A stretch of 64,000 nt of DNA, from NCBI RefSeq assembly GCF_001767295.1, contig NZ_CP014944.1, positions 2,294,001-2,358,000 on the forward strand, given 5' to 3'. The position numbers and the translations under genes are program-made. This document shows, piece after piece, positions 46,145-55,376 of this stretch. Each line of letters opens with the position of its first letter. Positions within the stretch are counted from its first letter, which is position 1. Below the pieces are notes generated by a model that made no database searches, had not been told where the DNA came from, and saw nothing but the letters and a program-made list of their open reading frames with translations. This DNA comes from Colwellia sp. PAMC 20917 (lineage in GTDB: Bacteria; Pseudomonadota; Gammaproteobacteria; Enterobacterales; Alteromonadaceae).

Positions 46145-49135
46145 CTAACGTATCTTAGCTAACTCCCAGAGTGCTGTTAACTTATCGACAAATAATTTAT
46201 CGCCTGCATTTGTCGAAGCAACAAACAGTTTAAAATTAGTGTCATCAAGACGGGTAACCGTCACTATGGTATTTTCATCTGTTGCTTTGCCATAAGTAAC
46301 ATTGATGTCTTTAATCTCGTGAAATTGGACTTTTTCAAGCTGGAAACCATCATTGTCATCTTGCCAATAAGAGAACACTTCTTTATCGGTAAAGCCATTT
46401 CCGTCATCACGGATAGTAAAAAAAGCATCACTATAAAAATAATGGATTTTTTCATCGGTAGCAACAACATTCTGTCGATAAAGATACTTCATGTCGTGTT
46501 GCATAATTTCATTTTGCGAAATAACCGAATCACTTGGCAAAAAGGGCGTTTCTTGGGCGATGGTTAACCCCAGCAGTGGTAAACATAATATAATCGCAAC
46601 AATGCTGTGTACGTTCCATCTTGAATTGTACCTATTAGCTTCACTGTTTCGATCGTTAATACTATTAATGTATTTTACAAAAGGAATGAAGAGTAAAGGT
46701 AATAGCATTATCAACACATTCAGAACCTTTTGCTCTGTATAGTTACCCACTAATGAGAGTATTAAATACACCAATGCAAAAATTACCGCGATAAAAGGCA
46801 GCATCACTTTGTTTTTATCAAAACGTTCAATACTGTCATTTTTTAATGCTAAAAATAGTGGATAGAACCAAATGATAGAAAAGAAACCTCGTACGATTGG
46901 CATGATATCGCTTTGCTGTTTTTGCTTAATAACCTGCCAATTTCGATACATCCAATAGGTACTATAAAGTCCAAAGGTAAAAAATGACAGGGTAATAAAT
47001 TTAACTAATGCTACTGGAAAAAAATGACTATTAACAAATACCGGTCGTTTATTAGACTCGATTCTCCAGCTAACAAGAAGTGCAACCAAGCCGATAGCAT
47101 AAGTCCACATTGCGATAAGCATCCAACTCGCTAAAGGGCTTTCTTCAACGTCAACCGAACTGGCTGTCTGTTTCGCATATTTAGTAATGCCGTAGTAAGC
47201 TTTACTTCTTAACGTTTTTCTTGCAGCAAGATAACTTTCCACTTCATTTGCCGGAATATGATCAGTCTTAGAGCGGTATTCAAAGGTTAAGTTTAAGATA
47301 TTATCGGTAAAGGAAACATCGCGTTTAAAAAAGAAAAAATCATTGTCTTCAACAAAGCTTTCATCATCAAATTCCCAGTTTTGTTCTTCGAATTCTAAGG
47401 TGATTTTATTAATAATATTATTTGGGTAAGCGAACCACAGCGGCGCAACTCTTGCGACTTGCTTGGGCTTATAAACAGCATTTCTGATATCCGTAGGATA
47501 GAAGCTTCTTTCATAATCAACCTCTCCTTTTTTCCAAAATTCGTTAATCGTGTAGCTTTCGGCTAATTTCAAAACGCCTGTTGAATAATCTGTTGTAATA
47601 TCAACGGCGGAAGTAGCTGTTAATTTAGGATAAGTACTTTGATAAAAGGTTTCATAGTCTGTGGAAAGTTTCTTTTTACCCGCTTGTTCAATTTGACTGT
47701 GCTTAGCTTGCGCGGTATCACCTAAATATTCACTGACAATATAATAGGGGACTGCTTGCTCAACATTTTCGCCAATAACATAACGGTCTTCAACATGAGT
47801 ATAAGAATTTGACTGACTATTAGCCATTGATGTTAATGTTGTTTCTCCCGATTTAACTACCAAGGCAAATCCATAATCCGGTTGAAAAAGATACGCTAAA
47901 CGCCCTTCTTGGTAACTTAACGTCGGATCTAACCAAATACGCTTACCATTAAATTCTAAGGTAACAATAACGTGATTAAACAAATTAACCGCAGGGAGTT
48001 GTTCAACAAGAAATTTAGTTTCTTCGGTATTAACTAAGGCGGGATATGCATCAATGCCCAATGCCTTTAACAGCGTAATAAACAATAAGGCTTTGTCTTT
48101 ACAGTCGCCATATTTCAACGCTAAGGTTTCATGGGCCGGTGTCGGTAAATGGGAGTTAACCCCCATTTCTAAGCCAACATAGCGTATATTGTCTTGCGTA
48201 TATTTTAATGCTGCTGCAATTTGCTCTGCTTGGCTTTTATTTTTTTGCTGAAGCTCATTAGCAATTTCAATAATCGTTTTATGTTGTTCACTCGGTTGAT
48301 ATAAGGTTTCAGCCCAGACAGCAACATCGCCCCAGTTTTTACTTTCACTAAAGGATACTAAGCCATAAGGTTGATACCAACCCGGCACTTCGCTTGCTGA
48401 AGAAAGTGTTTCAGCGTTATGCATATGCACTTGGTATTCGGTGTACTCACCCAGCTTTTTTTCTGTAATTGGCACTGACACATTGCGCGTGCTGGAAAAT
48501 AAAGGCTTACTTTTCCCCCAAAGCACTCGAACAAATTGATCTCGTATTGGTACACTCCAACTCAGTGTTCGGCTATAAGCAAAAATATCTTTATAAACCG
48601 GGTTGTCGCCATAACGCGTAAAACTATAATCAATGGTGTCACCCTCTTGAATATCGTCAATAAGGATATTGAGTGTTAAGGAGCCATTGTAAATTTGATT
48701 TTCTAATTCGGTTTCTCGGTTTAATAATGAAATCTTTGCACTCGACAATTTGTCAATACGTTGCCCATCTCGAATAACGAACAAGGTATTGAGTACCAGC
48801 TTTCGGTAAGTAGGGTCAAAATCGAGATTTATTTGCGAGATATAATCAACACCAGCTTGATTTACAACTGTTTGAACATAGCGAGAATACCAAGCACTTT
48901 GTTGTTTTTCAGATAATTTCCTTTGTGAATCCAGTAATTGATAAAATACACCATCGGTTATTTCGTCTACGGGAATGTCTTTTGCTAGTGTGATATCACG
49001 AGACTCAACCCAAGTAGGGGCTGCTTCAATATAAATATCATCATATTTTTCGCCGTGCGTTAAGCCGCTCAGTAAGAGTAATAAGGCACTAACGATAAAT
49101 ATTTTTATTGGGGGTAAAGAATTGAAAATACGCAA
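46145..49135 (-). CDS. DUF3857/transglutaminase-like membrane protein
   Basis: A 996-residue protein with a signal peptide (residues 1-28) and a DUF3857 domain (about 50-250). A transglutaminase-like core (about 280-390) has Cys near residue 346 in KYGDCKDKALLF, His in FNHVIVTL and Asp in IWLDPT, a complete catalytic triad. After a further beta-rich segment (to ~650) come about five membrane segments (about 665-890) and a soluble C-terminal domain. TTG 49135 is the start, with AAGGA six bases upstream. Transglutaminase-like proteins of this layout are often peptidases or envelope enzymes; the substrate is unknown. Confidence 0.85.
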   Translation of the reverse strand: MRIFNSLPPIKIFIVSALLLLLSGLTHGEKYDDIYIEAAPTWVESRDITLAKDIPVDEITDGVFYQLLDSQRKLSEKQQSAWYSRYVQTVVNQAGVDYISQINLDFDPTYRKLVLNTLFVIRDGQRIDKLSSAKISLLNRETELENQIYNGSLTLNILIDDIQEGDTIDYSFTRYGDNPVYKDIFAYSRTLSWSVPIRDQFVRVLWGKSKPLFSSTRNVSVPITEKKLGEYTEYQVHMHNAETLSSASEVPGWYQPYGLVSFSESKNWGDVAVWAETLYQPSEQHKTIIEIANELQQKNKSQAEQIAAALKYTQDNIRYVGLEMGVNSHLPTPAHETLALKYGDCKDKALLFITLLKALGIDAYPALVNTEETKFLVEQLPAVNLFNHVIVTLEFNGKRIWLDPTLSYQEGRLAYLFQPDYGFALVVKSGETTLTSMANSQSNSYTHVEDRYVIGENVEQAVPYYIVSEYLGDTAQAKHSQIEQAGKKKLSTDYETFYQSTYPKLTATSAVDITTDYSTGVLKLAESYTINEFWKKGEVDYERSFYPTDIRNAVYKPKQVARVAPLWFAYPNNIINKITLEFEEQNWEFDDESFVEDNDFFFFKRDVSFTDNILNLTFEYRSKTDHIPANEVESYLAARKTLRSKAYYGITKYAKQTASSVDVEESPLASWMLIAMWTYAIGLVALLVSWRIESNKRPVFVNSHFFPVALVKFITLSFFTFGLYSTYWMYRNWQVIKQKQQSDIMPIVRGFFSIIWFYPLFLALKNDSIERFDKNKVMLPFIAVIFALVYLILSLVGNYTEQKVLNVLIMLLPLLFIPFVKYINSINDRNSEANRYNSRWNVHSIVAIILCLPLLGLTIAQETPFLPSDSVISQNEIMQHDMKYLYRQNVVATDEKIHYFYSDAFFTIRDDGNGFTDKEVFSYWQDDNDGFQLEKVQFHEIKDINVTYGKATDENTIVTVTRLDDTNFKLFVASTNAGDKLFVDKLTALWELAKIR

Positions 49136-49323
49136 AAAAAATCCTTTTTGTTTTTATTATCTAGCTAGTTTGCCTTTAATGAGGTCAATAAAGCAACATT
49201 TTTAACAACATTAGCCATGCGAATCAAAAACTCCACTACCTATAAAAGTAAAGTCAGCTTAGGTTTTTCTTGCTATGCTTGTCGAGCTACACTGCCGCCC
49301 TACAATTCAAGCGTAAATAATCT

Positions 49324-49539
49324 ATGACTATAAATATAGAGACCAGCAACTGCCCTCTTTGCCAACAAAAAAATCGTTGTGATGTCGATTCACCTAAGCA
49401 ATGTTGGTGCACTTTAGAAAAAGTACCCAAAGCCTTAATTCAACAAGTTCCTAATAAAGCCAAGGGTAAGAGTTGTATTTGCCAAGCGTGTATTAGAAAA
49501 TTTAATTTAACTGAAAAAGATAACTTCACCGCACTTTAA
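49324..49539 (+). CDS. Cysteine-rich CWC family protein
   Basis: A 71-residue protein of the CWC family (PF14375 type). CPLCQQKNRC, the diagnostic CWC in QCWCTLEKVP, and SCICQACIRKF give eight cysteines arranged for metal binding, probably zinc. It is widespread in gammaproteobacteria and functionally uncharacterised. The ribosome site is weak, so the start rests on family similarity. Confidence 0.82.
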   Translation: MTINIETSNCPLCQQKNRCDVDSPKQCWCTLEKVPKALIQQVPNKAKGKSCICQACIRKFNLTEKDNFTAL

Positions 49540-49678
49540 CGTAATTCTCAACTCGCTAATTTTTTAAATATTTAGCACTGCAAGCACTTAATCAGCAGAG
49601 AGAAAAACACTTTGCCTATTTACCGTAAATGTTACTACTGAATGTTTTCTCTTTATGTCCTAATACCAAGGAAAAGCA

Positions 49679-50464
49679 ATGTTAGCTGATGCACAAAAAA
49701 TAGCGGTAACATTAACTGAAACTCGTCGCCCGTGGAGCGCTACAGCAACGTTAGGGTTAACCTTACTGTTTTTCATCCTCTACTTTATTATTTCGATTAC
49801 TGTTCTTGCTATAGCCGCAGGCATAGCAGTCGCCGGACCAGGAATGAGTATAGATCGCGTCCTAACCGCTGGGGTAAAAATAAGTCAAAGGTTAGCTCTC
49901 GATGGTGACTTTAATGCGATTAACTATCTGATCACGGCTTTATGCTTAACCCCCTTGATCTTTTATTGCGCAGCAAGAAGAAAGCTAACAACAGCTGCGG
50001 CCTATTTAGGTTTTAACAGATGGCCAAATAAAGCCAGCTTCATTAATTATAATCTTGTCCTAATAGGTTATTTTATCTTTTCTTACTTTGCCTCAGATGC
50101 CTTGGGTATAAAAACGCCACAAAGTATGATAAATATTTATAACACAACTGATTATCTATTCTTGCTCTTTATTGCCGTCGTGATAGCTGCCCCATTTTTT
50201 GAAGAAGTTATTTTTAGGGGCTTTATCTTTAAAGGATTAGCAAGCTCGCCTTTAGGTGTTATTGTTACGATTATTATAACCAGTGTGTTATTTACTTTAA
50301 TTCATGCGGGCCAGTACGATATAAACATACTCGTGGTATTATTTCCTTTAGCCATTATTTTAGGTGTATCACGCTATAGAAGCGGTGGTATTTACCTTCC
50401 GATTTACCTGCACTTTATAAATAATTTATACTCCAGTGTAGCTATGTATTTATTCATGAACTAG
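49679..50464 (+). CDS. CPBP-family intramembrane metalloprotease
   Basis: A 261-residue multi-span membrane protein (about 6-7 segments) of the Abi/CAAX protease and bacteriocin-processing family (PF02517 type). The catalytic motif EEVIFRG lies near residue 174 (FFEEVIFRGFIF), followed by the histidine of IHAGQYD and the HFINN motif near the C-terminus. All expected catalytic residues are present. Substrates of bacterial members are mostly unknown. A good AAGGAAAA ribosome site precedes the ATG. Confidence 0.9.
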   Translation: MLADAQKIAVTLTETRRPWSATATLGLTLLFFILYFIISITVLAIAAGIAVAGPGMSIDRVLTAGVKISQRLALDGDFNAINYLITALCLTPLIFYCAARRKLTTAAAYLGFNRWPNKASFINYNLVLIGYFIFSYFASDALGIKTPQSMINIYNTTDYLFLLFIAVVIAAPFFEEVIFRGFIFKGLASSPLGVIVTIIITSVLFTLIHAGQYDINILVVLFPLAIILGVSRYRSGGIYLPIYLHFINNLYSSVAMYLFMN

Positions 50465-50517
50465 CTAGATAGCGATAACATTAACCCTAGTGAGATTAAT
50501 TCATTTCATTATTAACG

Positions 50518-51474
50518 ATGAGCGTAGCAATGAACGAACTTTATCCAGAAATCACTCCTTTTGATCATTTTTTATTACCCGTTGGTGACCAACATAAACT
50601 CTATGTAGAACAATGTGGTAATCCAAAAGGACAAGCCGTTGTTTTTATTCATGGAGGACCAGGAGCCGGGAGTTCAGCCAATGACCGACGTTTCTTTGAT
50701 CCTGAGAAATATCTCATTATATTATTTGACCAACGTGGCTGTGGTCGTTCGTTGCCTTTTGGTAGTTTAAATAATAATAATACTCAGTTATTAGTTGCCG
50801 ATATTGAGAAAATTCGTCTAAAGCTAAAGATTAAAAAATGGCATGCTTTTGGTGGTTCTTGGGGATCAACACTCGCTTTAGTCTATGCACAAACTCACCC
50901 TGAATCAGTTATCAGCTTGGTATTACGCGGTATTTTTTTAGGGCGTGCCGAGGATACTCGATGGGCATTTGAAGGCGGAGGTGGTACTCGAATTTTTCCT
51001 GATTACTGGCAAGAGTATCTTGATGCTCTGCCTAATGGTGAAATTCAGACGGGTGTTAAAACAGCCTACGACATTATGACAGGTGACGACAAAGTAGCCG
51101 CAGAGAGAGTTGCACAAGCATGGGCTAAATGGGAGATCCGTTGTTGCACGCTAAAGCCTAACGAAGAGTTTGTTGCTGCACTCACCGGCGATGATTCGTC
51201 TTGGACTCTCTCTCGCCATGAAGCTCATTATATGGTGCATGGCTGCTTTTTATCAGAAAATCAGATACTACAAGATTGTCATAAGATTGAAAATATTCCT
51301 ATGGTTATTGTTCATGGCCGTTACGATATTGTCTGCCCTTTTGACAATGCTTGGCTCTTACATCAACAACTGCCAAATTCAACATTGTTCAGTACAATTG
51401 CTGGCCATGCTTCAATTGAACCTGAAACAAGAGATCAGTTAATTAATGCCACCAATAAAATGCTAACGCTATAA
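50518..51474 (+). CDS. pip: Proline iminopeptidase
   Basis: An alpha/beta hydrolase that releases N-terminal proline from peptides. The oxyanion region HGGPGAGSS and LFDQRGCGRS, the nucleophile elbow GGSWGS (Ser near residue 114), the Asp in HGRYDIVCP and the His in AGHAS form the family's catalytic set. Length 318 fits the ~310-320 of S33 Pip enzymes. The start could be 50518 or, more consistent with the family, the ATG at 50530. The enzyme is cytoplasmic. Confidence 0.93.
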   Translation: MSVAMNELYPEITPFDHFLLPVGDQHKLYVEQCGNPKGQAVVFIHGGPGAGSSANDRRFFDPEKYLIILFDQRGCGRSLPFGSLNNNNTQLLVADIEKIRLKLKIKKWHAFGGSWGSTLALVYAQTHPESVISLVLRGIFLGRAEDTRWAFEGGGGTRIFPDYWQEYLDALPNGEIQTGVKTAYDIMTGDDKVAAERVAQAWAKWEIRCCTLKPNEEFVAALTGDDSSWTLSRHEAHYMVHGCFLSENQILQDCHKIENIPMVIVHGRYDIVCPFDNAWLLHQQLPNSTLFSTIAGHASIEPETRDQLINATNKMLTL

Positions 51475-51611
51475 TATTGTTTATTATGAGCTTTTTTTAA
51501 TGATATGGGTTGCTTACCTTCATTATTGTTAAAAGTACTACTGTAAAAAATAGTAATAATTCTCTACACTAAGCCAATAATTATACAATATAAAACGCTT
51601 AGGATTAAAAA

Positions 51612-53468
51612 ATGAGAATTGCCCCCACAGTTCTTTTAGCATTAATAGTGGCTTTTTCAAGTCACTCATTACCTGTTAAAGACAACGTTACACATTATAA
51701 AGTGACTTTCGAAAACGCGGTTCATCATGAAGCGCGAATTTCGGTAACCTTTCCAGACATTGAAAGCCAAGTTTTGACCGTTCAAATGAGCCGCACCTCT
51801 CCAGGGCGCTATGCTTTACATGAATTTGCTAAAAACGTTTATAACGTGACTGCTGTAAACAGTATGGGCGAGCCCTTAGAAATTACGCGACCTAACCCTT
51901 ATCAGTGGGCAATCGACAATCACGATGGTGAGGTAACCGTAACGTACACCTTATTTGGTGACCGCGCTGATGGTACTTATGCTCAAATAGACAGAACACA
52001 TGCTCACTTGAATATTCCTGCTACGTTTATGTGGGCATCAAACCATGAGAAGCGTCCTATAAAAGTAACATTTCAACCTTTTAGTTCAACATGGAAAGTG
52101 GCCACTCAGCTACAAAAAACCCAAGATAAATATACCTTCACTGCCCCCAACTTAGCCTATTTTATGGACAGCCCAACAGAGCTTAGTGACCACCAAGTAA
52201 AAAGCTGGACTGTTCGCTCAAGTGGCAAAGATTACCAAATTAACTTAGCTGTGCATCACAATGGTCTAGAGGAAGATTTAGTTGAATTTACCCGTCAAGC
52301 TAAAGCTGTAGTTGCTGAACAAATTAAAGTTTATGGCGAATTACCTGCTTTTGATTACGGAGAATACACTTTTATTGCCTGTTATTTACCCCACGTCAAT
52401 CGCGATGGCATGGAGCATAGAAACTCAACAATTCTCACTAATACCAAATCATTAGATGAAGGTGATTTCTCGCAAATAGGCACCTTATCACACGAGTTCT
52501 TTCATGCTTGGAATGTTGAACGCATAAGACCTAAAGCATTAGAACCTTTTAACTTCAGTACTCATAACATGACAACAAACTTATGGTTCGCCGAAGGTTT
52601 TACTTCTTACTATGACAAATTAATGATCCGCAGAGCGCAAGAGTCTACGGTTGATGAATACTTAAAAGCTGTTACCAAGACAGTTAATCAGGTTGAGCAA
52701 GTACCTGGTCGACAATTTTTCACCCCTGAAGGTGCGAGTATGCTGGCAACGTTTACCGATGCGGGTACTTCTATTGATAAAACTAATTTTAGTAATATCT
52801 TTTTCAGCTATTACAGTTATGGCAGTGCCATGGCATTAGCACTAGATTTATCTATTCGCCAGCAATTTCCAGGAAAATCACTTGATGATTTTATGAGAAA
52901 AATGTGGACAGATTTTGGTAAACCAGAAATTCCTTACACCCGTGAAGATTTACGCCACACCTTAGGGACTTTATTAAATAATGATACCTTTGCTAAGCAG
53001 TTCTTTGAGCAATATATTTATGGACAAGTAAAGCCTGATTACGCATCACTATTAACTCATGCTGGCTTAAAAATAGTCAGTGCTCACCCAGGTGATGCTT
53101 TTTTAGGTCAGGTTAAATTTAATTTTAGTGGCGAAGCTGCCATTATTGAGAAACCAATAAAAATTGGCTCTCCTCTTTATCAAGCAGGTCTTGAACGCAC
53201 TGACCAAATAGTTAAAGTTGGTCGAAGAACTATAGGTAACGACAGTCAATGGACAAGTGCATTAGGGCAATTTAAACCGGGCGAAAGTACAACGATTGAA
53301 TACATTCAACGTGGTGAAAAACTATCAACCACGATTACCTTTATTGAAAATCCAGAAGTGAAAGTAATAGCCCTAGATGATGAAGAGATAAGCGAATCAC
53401 AAAAAGCATTTTTATTGGCATGGCTTGGCGTAGATAAACCAGAAGAAAATAGCGATAAAAATAAATAG
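51612..53468 (+). CDS. M61 family glycyl aminopeptidase with PDZ domain
   Basis: A secreted or periplasmic zinc peptidase of 618 residues. A signal peptide (residues 1-19) is followed by the M61 N-terminal beta domain. The catalytic domain has SHEFFHAWNVERIRP (HExxH near residue 293) and the downstream Glu of LWFAEGFTSYYD. A C-terminal PDZ domain (about 505-590, SPLYQAGLERTDQIVKVGRR) ends the protein. Family members remove N-terminal Gly or Ala residues. AGGA lies before the ATG. Confidence 0.93.
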   Translation: MRIAPTVLLALIVAFSSHSLPVKDNVTHYKVTFENAVHHEARISVTFPDIESQVLTVQMSRTSPGRYALHEFAKNVYNVTAVNSMGEPLEITRPNPYQWAIDNHDGEVTVTYTLFGDRADGTYAQIDRTHAHLNIPATFMWASNHEKRPIKVTFQPFSSTWKVATQLQKTQDKYTFTAPNLAYFMDSPTELSDHQVKSWTVRSSGKDYQINLAVHHNGLEEDLVEFTRQAKAVVAEQIKVYGELPAFDYGEYTFIACYLPHVNRDGMEHRNSTILTNTKSLDEGDFSQIGTLSHEFFHAWNVERIRPKALEPFNFSTHNMTTNLWFAEGFTSYYDKLMIRRAQESTVDEYLKAVTKTVNQVEQVPGRQFFTPEGASMLATFTDAGTSIDKTNFSNIFFSYYSYGSAMALALDLSIRQQFPGKSLDDFMRKMWTDFGKPEIPYTREDLRHTLGTLLNNDTFAKQFFEQYIYGQVKPDYASLLTHAGLKIVSAHPGDAFLGQVKFNFSGEAAIIEKPIKIGSPLYQAGLERTDQIVKVGRRTIGNDSQWTSALGQFKPGESTTIEYIQRGEKLSTTITFIENPEVKVIALDDEEISESQKAFLLAWLGVDKPEENSDKNK

Positions 53469-53502
53469 AGTTCTGACTTCTAGCCTGTAAAAGTTATGCA
53501 AA

Positions 53503-53539
53503 AAGTAAAGTTAACCTTTCCATTAACTTTACTTCTTTC
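53503..53539 (+). terminator. Terminator-like hairpin after the M61 gene
   Basis: AAGTAAAGTTAA (53503-53514) pairs exactly with TTAACTTTACTT (53523-53534), followed by CTTTC. The stem is AT-rich but long (12 bp), with an 8-nt loop. A-rich sequence on the left could also make it work on the minus strand. Confidence 0.65.
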
Positions 53540-53594
53540 AATTGCTTATTGTAAGTTTACATTTTAATCACTTTTATATTACATTTATTACAAA

Positions 53595-53609
53595 TGATAA
53601 TTATTACCA
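53595..53609. promoter_or_regulatory. Fur-box match upstream of an unknown gene
   Basis: TGATAATTATTACCA matches 13 of 14 positions of the 7-1-7 Fur consensus TGATAATnATTATCA. It lies about 45 bp upstream of a TATAAT hexamer (53654-53659) that probably drives the gene at 53714. AT-rich sequence raises the chance of coincidence. Confidence 0.45.
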
Positions 53610-53713
53610 ATAAAGGCTTTATTTTTATGGTGATTCAGTTGTAATATATCAGCTATAATTTGTTGTTATGCTAAGAGCTAGTTTCTTTTTAGCGTATTTT
53701 ATAGGACTTTTTT

Positions 53714-54145
53714 GTGTCATATTGCCAAGAAAAAATCGAAGAATTTACTCATCCCATAATTAATTTATTAGGCGACCAATTAACATGGCGCTGGGAAGAC
53801 AGATTTTCCGCTATGCTGTCTGAATTCTCTCGTGATAAAAAAGATAAAACGCTAGACGCACTTCGCCAGCAATTTCAACATGAATGGAATAAAAAAACGG
53901 CAAAGAAAGCACCACATGAAATTAAAGAATACTTAGGTCCCTTAATTAAACTTAACAAAGATCAACTTATTTTAGCTCGACCTGCCACAGATTCAACACC
54001 AGCGATTATAGCGTTATGGTGGCCTTGGGGACACGGAGGCACGTATTCATTGCGTTTAGCCGTATTAGATTCACCTTACGAATATGATGAGTCTGCGCAA
54101 AGTGATGGGAAGCTCTTTAGTCGTTTAAAGAGCATGTTTTCTTAA
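53714..54145 (+). CDS. Unknown 143-residue protein
   Basis: I do not recognise the family. The protein is soluble and mixed in charge, with a helical, Lys-rich N-terminal half (WRWEDRFSAMLSEFSRDKKD, FQHEWNKKTAKKAPHEIKEYL). A beta-rich, aromatic C-terminal half follows (IIALWWPWGHGGTYSLRLAVLD). No signal peptide or membrane segment is visible. The start is GTG 53714 with AGGA eight bases upstream. A TATAAT hexamer and a Fur-box match lie upstream, so iron control is possible. No operon partner is seen. Confidence 0.7.
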   Translation: MSYCQEKIEEFTHPIINLLGDQLTWRWEDRFSAMLSEFSRDKKDKTLDALRQQFQHEWNKKTAKKAPHEIKEYLGPLIKLNKDQLILARPATDSTPAIIALWWPWGHGGTYSLRLAVLDSPYEYDESAQSDGKLFSRLKSMFS

Positions 54146-54217
54146 TGAACATCGACAATAAATCCAATATTACAGTCTCTTACTTTTAAATCTATACCCA
54201 CCCAGTCTATTTAGGTT

Positions 54218-54646
54218 TTATTTGTCTATATGAAAATTAACACCTTGCTCTGATAATACCTTGATAAAGTCACTTTTACTGCACTGTGCAACTTGCTGGC
54301 AAACAATAAGGTATTTATCTATGGCGGGTTGGTGGTCTTGTAAGGCCGCTTCTTGTAACCAAAATAGTGCTTGGTTTAAGTCTTGCTCACCATGCTTACC
54401 TGTGATGTAAAGTTCAGCTAAATTAACTTGCCCAAGCTTGTAGCCTCTTTCAGCTGAGAGATTGAATTTTTCAAAAGCTAATTCAATATGGTTATCTATA
54501 TAGCTCGCTTCTAAAAAAGCTAAACCTGAATTGTTCTGTCTTGCGCCGGGGAAGTAAGTACTACTTAAAAAACGCTTTTTCGCGGTTACAACAGGCTTAC
54601 CCCTTAATTCATTTTTAATCGGTCTTTCAACCCGATAAATAGCACC
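54218..54646 (-). pseudogene. Severed C-terminal Sel1/TPR part of the zinc-ribbon gene
   Basis: Directly after the TAA at 54647-54649 the same minus-strand frame stays open for 142 codons and ends at TAA 54218. It encodes helical Sel1/TPR-like repeats (LAFLEASYIDNHIELAFEKFNLSAERGYKLGQVNLAELYITGKHG, then LNQALFWLQEAALQDHQPAIDKY). There is no start codon of any kind near its beginning and no ribosome site. The simplest reading is that it and the upstream zinc-ribbon protein were one gene of about 346 residues split by a nonsense change. Readthrough or a sequencing error are alternatives. Confidence 0.75.
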
Positions 54647-55258
54647 TTACGTGCGCATTTTATGTAATTCAGCAAAACTGTAATGATATTCTTTTCTTGA
54701 AAAAAAACTAAAGTGGGTTACATGCCCGACTCTAATGCTTTCATCGGCACCATGCTGCATTCGATAAAATAACCGACTATAGACAACGGTTGCTACATCA
54801 CCGGTAATATCAACAATCTTCCCAATACGGTATTTTTCATTGGGTCGTAACTCACTAGAAAGATACCGAAAATCGACATGATAGAAGTCATTAACAGCCG
54901 GGTTTTCGATAAACTGATCAGACAATTGATGTTGCTTGATTTCACCTTGTACTAAGTAACCTAGGAACATTAACGTTAAAAATGACCCTAAAAATTTACT
55001 AAACAATCGCCAAGTGGGAAATAGATTTTTTGACAATTCTTTAACACGCAGTTTTGGTAAAGTCGCTGCATCGGTTTGGACCCAGCATTGCTGACATTGA
55101 ATAATAGTACTTTTTTTAACGGGGTAAAATGGAATAGACTCAATAAAAAAGAAGGCATATTTAATCACGCCTTTCACCTGATGATGCTTACAACCACAAT
55201 CAGGGCAAGTTAACCCATTGATTATACTACCTTCAATTATTGATTCACTGTATTCCAT
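54647..55258 (-). CDS. Zinc-ribbon membrane protein, probably truncated by a stop
   Basis: 203 residues from ATG 55258, with AAGAG seven bases upstream; an in-frame extension to 55315 is unlikely. The N-terminal zinc ribbon pairs CPDCGC with a distal CQQC (about residues 19-60). One TM (about residues 88-106, FLGSFLTLMFLGYLV) is followed by a soluble region (HVDFRYLSSELRPNEKYRIGKIVDITGDVATVVYS) resembling a small beta barrel. The coding frame continues beyond its TAA into Sel1-like repeats, so the native protein was probably longer. Confidence 0.7.
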   Translation of the reverse strand: MEYSESIIEGSIINGLTCPDCGCKHHQVKGVIKYAFFFIESIPFYPVKKSTIIQCQQCWVQTDAATLPKLRVKELSKNLFPTWRLFSKFLGSFLTLMFLGYLVQGEIKQHQLSDQFIENPAVNDFYHVDFRYLSSELRPNEKYRIGKIVDITGDVATVVYSRLFYRMQHGADESIRVGHVTHFSFFSRKEYHYSFAELHKMRT

Positions 55259-55376
55259 TGTATACTCTTTTTTTATTCCATTATTTTTTATACCATTGGT
55301 ACAAAAATCATACAAGCACTAATTACGAAAAGATTAGTAGACGTATATAGAAATAAAATCGTGATAGTGAACGCAA

